NCBI GenBank assembly: GCA_036852015.1
Contig: JAANDG010000136.1
Span: 223,532-287,531 of the forward strand
DNA from: Pelodera strongyloides
Lineage: Eukaryota; Nematoda; Chromadorea; Rhabditida; Rhabditidae
Direction: 5' to 3'
DNA length: 64,000 nucleotides
Made by a program: the position numbers and the translations under genes. Positions 26,261-36,324 of this stretch are shown piece after piece. Position 1 is the first letter of the stretch. Every line of letters begins with the position of its first letter. The notes beneath the pieces were generated by a model. That model searched no databases. It was not told the origin of the DNA and saw only the letters and a list, made by a program, of their open reading frames with translations.

Positions 26261-27966
26261 ATGTCCGAAGAAGTGGACACAACGGGTCGGTCCCAGAAGA
26301 TGGGACTTCTTGGAGCCGTCTCATATATAATTGGTAATATTGTCGGATCTGGAATCTTCATCACGCCAACATCGATTCTGAATAACGCCAAATCGGTAAA
26401 AATTTAGGAAGGGAGCTAATTGCCAAGGTTTTATCACCCAAGATTGAGGTTCCCAGGTTCGCAGGTTCCCATAGAGTAAGGTCACGAGTAAGGTAAGGTC
26501 GGCTAATAGTGATAACAAAACTTAAGGTAGGCTTGTCGCTGATAATCTGGTTTTTATCTGCTCTGATCTCTATACTCGGATCATTTTGTTATGTCGAATT
26601 GGGCACCAGCATTAGGAGTTCCGGAGCCGATTTCGCCTATGTCTGCCACGTGAAATGGTGCGTTTCGGCTTTATAGCATTAGATAGTAAAATGCTATAAA
26701 TCGATGGCATTAGATAGTAGAATCGATAGTTTCCGTTGAAAATATATTGGAGAAACAATTTTTGTTTTACTTATCTAGCTTTCCCTCGTCTATGTAACAT
26801 ATAGCCCATTGCATTGCACTCTCCTGTAATGGATATTATTGTTTGTATGAAAATCATACAAATACGCTTAAAGCTAGCATAACTCGGTTAGTTTACCATT
26901 AGAAAATGTAAATCTTTTGTTGCACATAAACTGATCTATGTATCCTGTTTCCGTTATTTTTATCCGTCTTTTTGCCACCGATTTATTAACATTTTCCGAA
27001 TTTGTCTTATAGCATTAGACACTCAAAATCTCAAAATGCGCAAAACAACTGCGAAACTAGAGTCTTCATACCAGACATGAATTTAAGTAGGCGACTGAAT
27101 ATGTAAATTCGAATATTTTGATCTGCATGCATATATGTCGCTTTCCATGCTATATGCCGATGTATGCACACATATGCTAAAATTTGCTCCATCGGAACTG
27201 GCGGGTATGCCAGGAGGTCAGTAAACGCGTTTACTATGGAAAACTTTGAAAATCATTTTCTTTTAACTGGGAAACTTTTAACAATTTTTGTTGTTGTTTC
27301 CTTATTTAATGGGGAACATACATTCTATTAATACAGCTTAACTTCAAAAAGGCCATACATATTCCCTTTAACTTCAAAAAGGGCATACCTATTCCCTTTA
27401 TCAAGTCAAATAACTGAATTAGCCAATGAGCGTTGTTATCAGTAGTGGATTAAACGTGCACGGCTGGTACACGGTAACAAAAATGCCAGATTACACAGTT
27501 TTTGCAAGAAAGGACAAGCTCAAAATGCGAGTTATGCTTGTGTGGGAAATTTATCAAAATATTTTAAATTTTAAATTATACATCCAGAAATAGTGCCTTG
27601 GGGCAGATGAATCTACGAAGTTTCCCTATGCCTATGCAATAAGTATGATATTGTTGTTTCCGGGAGTTCTATTGCGAATACCCAGTAAGAATATGCACCA
27701 ACAGTGGGAGTTTCCCCGGTTGGGAGAATTTGTCTCTGCGTGTCTCTGATTCGTGTGATCCATCTTTTTCTCTCACCTCCCACTGGAAATGGGAGCATAT
27801 TCCCGGTGTTCGTGCATACGGCCACAGGTGATAAGATTCTACCAACAGCGAAACTAGTGCGCAGGTCCCATGAATGTACCATAGCGCACTGCGTCTAGAG
27901 GACAGGTCCCTCTGGACACCGTCTGCTATTTGTGAGTGTATTGTGAGTATGACCGAAAGTGCAGCA

Positions 27967-28031
27967 GGCCGAAATTGAACCTGCAACAATTGACCCGAAC
28001 TATGACAGGTCTGCGATTGAGCTATAGGATG
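27967..28031 (-). repeat. Degenerate tRNA-like segment
   Basis: On the - strand it reads TATAGCTCAATCG (A-box-like) and, about 40 bases later, GGTTCAATTTC (B-box-like). The stems do not close well. It is probably a decayed tRNA-derived repeat in intron 2 of the + transporter copy. Confidence 0.3.
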
Positions 28032-29931
28032 GTCTCGTTTTCAAATCAAAGGTCTAGTGTGTGAGACCCGACGCCGTAGTTGGGCGCTAAATAACTAATC
28101 AAAATAACCAGTTTCTCATATTCCAGGTTCCCGATCGCATTTGCCTTCATGTGTGTGGGATGCGTTATTTCGTATCCAGCCAGTCTCGCCGTGCAAGCAA
28201 TGACCTTCTCCGAATATATATTCAAAGTAAGTGGATTTAATCGTTCCTTGGGCTTGGGCGTATTAGGCGTCTTAACTCTTAACTATAGCAAAAAAAAAGA
28301 CAGTCCGCCACTGCGGGGCGCCGGGCACACTCTAGCTCTAGAGTGCGGAGCGAGTGCGAAAGCGCTTGCGGCGCCTCTAAAAAATGCTCCACTTCGGTAA
28401 CTGAAGCCGTATGCGTTTTGCGCAGAAGTGGCGCACGGGGGGTCCTCACGGTGCCGTGACGGGCCCTTTTTTGCGCAGAGACTGCGCTAATTCATCAATG
28501 AAATTAATAATATGGTTTATTGGAAGACAATACAAATAAATAAACAAAGAAAGAGCATGCAGTGTAATAATGGACAACTAATGTCAAATGTCAACCAACA
28601 GGAACCCTAAGATTGCTTAATCACAGTTATGTCCTGATTTCAGGGTGTTGGAATTCAACTTCCGGAAAACGAAGAATATTGGGCAAAGATGCTTCTTGGA
28701 TTCGCTATTATCTGTACGTTATTCGTGCCAGGAGTCGAACTCAAATCTTAGCCCCTTCACCTACGACCGTACCGTCAACAGTTTTGCGTGCGCCGCTCAA
28801 TATTTGCAATTGGCACCCCCGTTTTATTCAGTGCCGCCCCCAAACATAGTCTCGCGTTGAAGTTACCGTGCTTCAGAACGTCAGGTCCGACAAAGGTCCC
28901 TATTACTGTAGAGAGACTGTGGCTTGATTTTGCAGTTTTCGAAATATCTCTTCTCTCAGGGCTTCTCATGCTTATCAACTTCTTCTCGCTGAAGACATTC
29001 GTTTCTCGCTTCCAAATCGCTGCCTCAATTGCCAAGGTTGTGGCTACAGGAATAGTTGTCTGCACAGGATTCTACTTTCTCATTTTCAAAAGTCTGTTGT
29101 CAAATTTTTGGATCGTATTTATTCGTTCGATATATGAAAAAAACTAATATGAACTATGAACTGGCCTGAATTAAGACCAAAAGGAGCCATGCTTCTCTCC
29201 TGTAATCACGATGACTTACTGTAGAGGTTTTCTGGTTTCATATTTATGTCATTCGCCGTCACATGCCCATTTCATTCATATTTTTCTCACAGCGCTTTAG
29301 CGGCGACGCGCTCTCTCGAAGAGTATAATAAAAATTGAAAAAAAAAACCGGATCAATAATGTAAATAATACATAATAACATAATCACACTAATAATTGTA
29401 TAACACTTCAATATTAAATAGTAAACTTATCAATGACAGTTGGGATAAATTTATGAAAAATATTCAGAGAAGACCGAAAACCTGAAGGACCCTTTCCGCG
29501 ACAGTTGCTGGGAGCCCGGAAAGCTTGCCAAAGCCCTTTTTGCCGGACTTTTCTCCTACGATGGATGGGACATTCTGAACTTTGGCGTTGAAGAGCTTGA
29601 ACAACCGAAAAGGTGAGCCGCGTAGAGGGGTGCGCCCATGGTGGGCCGCATATGAGCCAGGAACGCGCCAACGTAGAAACTACGAAAATTGGTCTTCGCA
29701 CAGCTATAGCGCGCTTCCGGCGCCGTAGTGGCCCGCCTATTGCATGGTATCTCCCCATAGAAATGGGCGAGACACTGCGCGGTCCTCTCGCTGCGCACCA
29801 TTGCTTCATCAGCGAATACTCCAACGTACTTTCTCGACGCGCCCCGAATTTCATAAATAGGGAATTTCTTTCCTCCATTATACACTAGTGTAGTGGGATA
29901 AAATCGCATTTCTACCTAAACGTTGCATTTT

Positions 29932-29967
29932 AGAACAATGCCGCTTGCAATCATCATCAGTACGATA
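29932..29967 (+). repeat. Partial duplicate of transporter exon 7
   Basis: AACAATGCCGCTTGCAATC behind a TTTTAG acceptor repeats the first about 27 bases of exon 7 (30072-30195), then breaks up and meets ATATAG. The - copy has the same relic at about 48225-48262, so it predates the inverted duplication. Confidence 0.75.
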
Positions 29968-30599
29968 TAGTCTTTGGGGTTCAAGCCCGCGCTCCAAGCT
30001 CCTAGTCATGAAGCGTCAAGTGTATGTAAACAGAAAATAAAGTCTTACCTTAGCTAAATATTATATTGTAGAACAATGCCGCTTGCAATCGTCATCGGTA
30101 TGACATTCATCGCTGTCCTCTACCTGGCAGTCAATGTCTCCTACTTCACAATCCTCACTGTGAGCGACTTTGAAGCCAGCAAGGCCGTTGCGCAGGTACC
30201 CAATTTTTCAGATCCTCGACGGTCCTTCCAATTATAAGCAATAAAATAGTTACGATTCCTAGAAATTCCCGCCATACATAATTCGTTTCATTTCACAAAC
30301 TACTTTTTATTGTTACCAGATTCCTATTTTCTTTGTATTCATTTTATTTCGCAGCGCTATGTTATCAGAAGCACAAACGACATGCCCTTTTGTTACCTGT
30401 AATAATGGCCGTCAGATCTGCGATAATTATCATGTACGTGGCGCGGTCACAACAAAATCAATATGTAGAGTTTCCCCATTACAGACTTTCGCTGAGCAAA
30501 CTCTGGGCGATTTCAAATACGCAATCCCATTCTTCGTCGCCATTTTGCTTGTCGGATCTCTAAACAGTACAATGTTCTCTGCATCCAGGTGAGTGTGAA

Positions 30600-30860
30600 C
30601 AAAGAACTACATTCTCAGGCGCGCAGCGCGCAACCGCGTCCGCGGAAAAGACGTGGGTTTTTAACATGGGAAAGGGGGAGACGCAGAATAGAGGTTTCTC
30701 TGTGTCTCGAATTTTTCAGCGCAAATTTGCATATTTTCGCTCGGACGTGGCTAAGCATTTCCTCGCAGCGCGCCTGAGGCTTGAAAATCAGAGAAGGTAG
30801 CACATCGCTCACGATAAAACACGGCGAAGCGCCGCCGTCTCACTAGCTTATTCTTCTCGC
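30600..30860. repeat. GC-rich foldback in intron 8 of the + copy
   Basis: GCGCGCAGCGCGCAACCGCG at its left is mirrored by CGCAGCGCGCC near 30760-30775. The matching element in the - copy lies at about 46400-46660. It is non-coding and far richer in GC than its surroundings. Confidence 0.6.
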
Positions 30861-33081
30861 ATACAATAACATTGGAAACGATAGAAAACAATACACTGAA
30901 TTCAAGCATGTACCCACACATCATTTGGCACCTAAGACCTAGCTTGTGTTTACTAAATTCTTCTTTAGATATCTGCAAGCGGCGGCGCGACAAGGTCATC
31001 TACCATCATTCATATCAGCTATCAATCCAGCCTCGGACAGTCCACGCACAGCCCTTGTTGTGCATGTAAGTTAGATGAAGAACCGCAAATTTTATATTTT
31101 ATGGGAACATATGCAGAAACATGTCCATTTCAATGAGGACTCTGGTATCACCGACTACTACATACTTATTTCCCTTATTTGGTTTTAGTAGATGTTCAGA
31201 TTTCAAAGGATCCCACAGTGCCAACATCCTAAAATTTATAACTGCTTTTCAGATTCTCCTAGCGATGGCCATCTCGTTCACCGGCTCTGTAGATAATCTT
31301 ATCAACTATGTAGCCCTTGCACAATGGTCACAGAGAGCTATTACAATGGTCGCACTATTGTGGCTTAGATACAGGTACGTACTGTATCTAAGTCTATATG
31401 TACAGTACGTATAGGTACACTGTAATGGCGTAAGGAACAGTGCAGGTATACTGATGCATGACATTGTGCAAGGTGTTTACAAAATAAGTCGCGAATGTAT
31501 TTTCCTTACTGTAAGGTTGATAAATTGCCATTCATTGAAACAGCGGTACCTTAAGTAAGAACATAGTCTCATTTCCTGCGGAGAGACTACTACAGTAATC
31601 GTATAGTTATTATAGCTAGTTAGCGACTTAGACATCAGCCGCCGGTCTAATTACCAGTTTTTATTTATCTTCAGGGCGATGCCGGTTCTCCGGACAAGAT
31701 TCGTAACTTCATTGGAATGCCAATTGTCTTCGGTATCGTGTGTTGGGCACTGGTGAGAGTTTGTCATTAGCTGAATACAGGCTCGCGTATCCTTTCGAAT
31801 ATGTTTCTTGATGGCCAATTGTACTCCGCACCGCATAACCGCATGACCGCATGACCGCACAGACGCCACACGGACACCGCATGCGGTTAAACACCGCATA
31901 AGTTTACTAAACACCGCACGCACACCGCATGAAATATACGGACACCGCACGGACTACATGTACACCGCATGGACACCGCACGGACTACTTGTACACCGCA
32001 TGGACACCGCATTATGTCGGTAATAACTTCTCAAGATAGTTGCGTGACAGACAGATGGTGATATTCTAACACGCATGCAAATGTACTAGTCCCAGTCGCG
32101 GTGCTTAAGGAAACAAGCCTCATTAGTCTCTCAGTTTAATAAAAAAACAGACACGCACAGCACACAATATAAAAATTTTATAGTATAACAACGTTCAATA
32201 ACAACAGTAACAAAAACAACAATGAACCGAAAAGGGCTAGGTTGATACCTAGTAACAATGAGTCTTCAAAAGCACAACTTCGCATGAAAGACTAAAAAAA
32301 AGAATCAGAAAGATGAAAGATCAATGGAAGGAAACACTCCATCGGTGTACCAAAAAAAATGAACGTATACTATAACAAGTATAGTAAATAGTGTCTATGC
32401 AAACTAGACAACGATCTAATATCTTGGAAACAAGTGGAATTTTTCTTATTTTAAGCGAATTGGTAGTTTCATGCGGTGAAAAGAATATTTAAAATTTAAC
32501 TACTAATCTGTGAAGGAAAATTTTGTTTGGGCTACCGAAGTTCAACAGGTTTTCTACGTGCAATGAAAGCACATGATTTCCAAACTCTTAAAATGCGGTG
32601 CGCGGGCAACTGCCTCGCCTCATTCATAAACCCTAGGTCACAGATTGGATCCGCAGCCATGCCAATATTTTCACAAGTATACGTTTTTATCCTTATCCTG
32701 ATTTCACATATGTTGATAACTGCAGGATCAAAATAGCATCGTATTTCCGTTGGAATTTGAGCACAATGAACCAATAACGGTGCTGTATAATTTAATAAAG
32801 AAAAAAAACATTAATATATAAAGGGAGCAATATTTTCTGCAAAAACTTAAGCATGGCCCCGTGATCGAAAGTTGACCTATGGCTTGGCGAAGCACCCCCC
32901 TTGCGCCCTCACATAATTTGTTTTCATTCGCAGATTAGCAGATTAACCTTTATAACTATTAAAAAAGAACAACACGTATTGGTGTTATTAGATCTTTGTC
33001 AGTAAATAAGAAGAAATCCACAGTACATAAAGTACACTATGCCAATATAAGAACATCAGCATACAAACACTGCACATCAAC

Positions 33082-34957
33082 TTAATTTTCAAACTCATCA
33101 CTGCATCCAGTCTTCTTCAGTCTAAGGCTTCTTCTTCTCTTTGGCGCAATTTCTGGAGAGGGTTCTGGGTGACCAATAGTAGAGCCATCGTTATAAAGAG
33201 CACTGAAAATTAAACAGTTATTCCTTGACGACGTGGTTGCAAATTCGACTGAGAATGAGTAGACTAGTAACGGTATCGCTGTTCCCACAAACATTCAGTG
33301 ACTATATAACAGACGACAGTAACTCATGGATACATACTTAAAACATTCCGTGTGATTTTACACAAATGAAAATAACACACGGTTAGGCTTAGGGACAGGA
33401 AGGGTACAAAGAACCACAAATAAAAAAAAATAGGAAATTGAAAATGGAAGTTAAACAAAAAGCGAAAGAAATAAGTCCGTCGTAATACTAACCGTGTTGC
33501 CTGTCTGTAGACAGATGCGAAACTCATATCAGTACCTTCGCCAGAAAGATGACTGAAAAGTGTAAAAAATAAAAGCATATAAATGGATAAAATACGTTTA
33601 AACCACTATTATGGACTGTAGCGCATGATAAAATCGCAATGACGAGTCGTCGAAGAGTGGCAATAAGCGTTGAATAAACTTTTTGAAACCGTTTCAAATG
33701 TTAGCCTGTTAGCTATCAAATGGAACAGCCCAAAATAGAGGCGTTTATCAAAATTAGAGTAAATTGTCATAAAATGGAAAAATACCCAATTTCGGTGTTT
33801 TCCATCTTAATCGCCTCCATCAACACGTTTGATTCCTCTTTCCCGTAGCTAAACATAGTGGAATAAGCATATTAGAATATATGACACATATGAAAAAAAA
33901 TGAACATCATCTAATAAAAAGCAAGGAGCATGTTCTCTAAATAAATCTTCATAAAATAAAATAAAAATCACCGATGGTCGCCGTTTTTTTTTGAAACCGT
34001 TTCAAATGTTAGCTATCAAATGGAACAGCCCAAAATAGAGGCGTATATCAAAATTAGAGTAAATTGTCATAAAATGGAAAAATACCCAATTTCGGTGTTT
34101 TCCATCTTAATCGCCTCCATCAACATGTTTGATTCCTCTTTCCCGTAGCTAAACATAGTGGAATAAGCATATTAGATTATATGACATATATTAAAAAAAT
34201 GAACATCCTATTATATAAAGGAGAAAGAGTTTGTTTATCGTTTTGTGTGTACGGGAAGAAACCTTTTCATAAATATATGATCGCAGTTGAATACAAACAC
34301 CTTTGCCTCGGGTGGGATTCGAACCCACAGCAGCAGACAAACTATCTATCCATAGTCTAACGCTCTACCTACTGAGCTATGCTAGCTTATTGGGCGTGGA
34401 TCTTATAGGATATCGAAGAGCAAGTGCAATAGCAAATTTGCATGACTTGCAAAAACCTTGCAGTCCCGAGTTACATTATACGTTTCCACGTAAACGTAAA
34501 TGAACGTCTTTTTACCTTTGTAGAAATTCCTTTTTTTTTAAGTAGGGTAACAATCTACCGAAGGCCGATTCTCTTCGAACGGCTGGTCACCTAATAAACA
34601 CCAAGGTGCACGTTCTCTAAATAAAGCTTCATAAATGCAATAAAAAATCACCGGTGGTCGCGGTTTCCGTGGCATGTTCCTTTTCTCGAGGCTGCGGCTG
34701 CAGCCACAACTACATCATTTTCATCGGGTCTAAATAATAAAATAACAGTGTAAGATACTAGCCCAGAATGTAAGTTGTAAATCGGTAAAACAAACAAGCT
34801 AAATGGGCTAAATCTCTAAACGCACTAGGAAAATAGGTTTAAAAACAGCATGAAAATAACAACTCACTCCTTGTGCTCGAGGATATCCAGATCCAGGAAA
34901 GGATCACATTCAAACGATGAATCGAGACTCATGTCGCTTGTGTCGACGTCATTTCGC
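33082..34957 (-). CDS. Spliced gene carried by the 5.2-kb transposon, unidentified (5' end unresolved)
   Basis: Phase-compatible exons in order of translation are 34957-34868, 34729-34653, 33552-33493 and 33202-33082 (TAA). They encode an acidic stretch (DSSFECDPFLDLDILEHK), an Ala run (VVVAAAAASRKG), HLSGEGTDMSFASVYRQ, and a C-terminal basic patch like a nuclear localisation signal (PKRRRSLRLKK) ending DEFEN. No family is recognised. The donor after 34653 (CCG|GTGATT) lies in sequence that recurs in the direct repeats at 33.68-34.2 kb, so alternative donors exist. Upstream exons are not found. It could be an element-encoded accessory protein or a captured host gene fragment. Confidence 0.4.
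33683..34205. repeat. Direct repeat, about 300-bp period
   Basis: The segment with GAAACCGTTTCAAATGTTAG and about 200 following bases occurs at 33683-33905 and again at 33991-34205. A third, partial match to the end of the unit lies near 34600-34680. All are inside the 5.2-kb transposon. Confidence 0.85.
34304..34386 (-). repeat. tRNA-like sequence (possible SINE head)
   Basis: On - it has a good A box (TAGCTCAGTAGGTAGAGC) and B box (GTGGGTTCGAATCCCAC) at the spacing of a tRNA with extra bases in the anticodon arm. The 5' acceptor strand (GCTAGCA) does not pair with the 3' strand (CCGAGGC), so a functional tRNA is unlikely. It is better read as a tRNA-derived repeat inside the 5.2-kb transposon. 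Confidence 0.6.
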
Positions 34958-35802
34958 CTGCAATAGGGTTAATACACAACTGTTCTATAAAAAGTACCTA
35001 TAGGTAAGAAGATAAGAAACATTTCGCCTCTAATCGCGTAAATGCACAACTATTCTGTAAATAGTTGTGTAAAACAACTATTCTGTAAATTATGCTGTTG
35101 GTATTCGTTTATATTTTCTTACATGTTTCCTCCTTCCCTCCCTGTAAACTATACACTATACCGTTTAGCCGGGCATATCCGTTTGTCTCCAAAGAGAATC
35201 GTGTATGCCATATACGAATTGTTAGTTTATGGCCTGTTCGGTGTCGCTCGATGTTTCATTCAAGGTACGTTCTTAACGTTATGTGGTATAACGATTGAGC
35301 CAATGTTTTTGAAGACCAAAATTGACTGTAACTATGCTAGTTGTTGATGAAAAGGAATGTCTCAGCTCCTCAGTTGTAGAACTGCTCAGTTTAGTTTAGA
35401 CAGTCGTATTGTGTTGAACGTATATCGGTACGAACTTATTTGAGTCCTAGATAGTAAGGAGGTCAAGCACTTAACTACTAACGGAGAAGAACATTTAGGG
35501 AAACGACAGTAACAATAACTAACTACTTTGCTATATTTGTCAAGGGTGTATTTACTATTTTTGAGGCTCAGCGTCGTGGTGTTCAGAGTGCGATGCAGAT
35601 TCTCATTCCTATGTAATAGAAGGGAGACGGTGTCAAAGGAATGAGGATACTTGTCCGGTAGGCTTTTGAACTGCAACTAATTGTTTGATGGCTTTGTGTT
35701 TCGTTTATACTTATTGTAATTATTCTAACTTTCTTTTAAATATGATTATGCTAATTGTCTTTTGTGATTGTTTCACTGTTCTGCAACTTGGAGGAAATTC
35801 AG

Positions 35803-36324
35803 ACACCGGCCATGGTCCAGATGCCAGTTCTGTCGTCATTTGTAAGCAGAGGCGCTAAGAGGATGGAACAGATTCGACGACCTAGGATCGATTGCCGTTT
35901 GGTGGCCAGAGGATCGACGGCCAGTAAGGTGAGTCACCTACCATTTTTGAAGTCTCGACATAATTCATGGGGGGGGGGCTCAACTTTTTTGCCATTAGAA
36001 CCGTTACCTAAGTGATTGTGCCCTTTTTTGCATATTGGTTGGATTCATAAGTTACTTGGGCAATACTTATTACTCATGTTGTGTTTATTTTAGACTCTCC
36101 AAATAAGCCTCGAGGAATCTGATTCTGCCTACTTCCCGAATCTGTCGAATATTGACGAGAAGTACCTGATAATACTTTGTAATCGGTTCCTTTTTGTTCC
36201 TTATTGCTCAGATTTTGTTAAGTATTGCACAGCAATAATTGCTAAAAGAACTGTTTTTTCACTGTGTTATTTCGGCTTTGTTTTTACGTTCAATAAAGAT
36301 ATAAATGATGACCGGCTTGTTTGA
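35803..36324 (+). CDS. Two-exon coding segment inside the 5.2-kb transposon, unidentified
   Basis: Exon 35803-35928 (after ATTCAG, before GTGAGT) encodes 42 codons, including MPVLSSFVSRGAKRMEQIRR. It joins in phase 0 to 36094-36324 (77 codons, TGA), which includes LEESDSAYFPNLSNIDEKYL. The first exon is basic, the second acidic then hydrophobic. No family is recognised. The first exon lacks a start codon at its 5' end, so more exons may lie upstream (about 35.0-35.8 kb). Host gene capture is a reasonable guess. Confidence 0.4.

Noticed and set aside
31813..32010. Array of short GC-rich repeats resembling a CRISPR array
   Set aside because: Units are irregular, have no unique equal-length spacers, occur inverted at the other transposon end, and the genome is eukaryotic.
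34303..34503. ORF beginning MPRVGFEPTAA
   Set aside because: This is the well-known artefact of translating the antisense strand of a tRNA T-arm; the DNA is a tRNA-like repeat.
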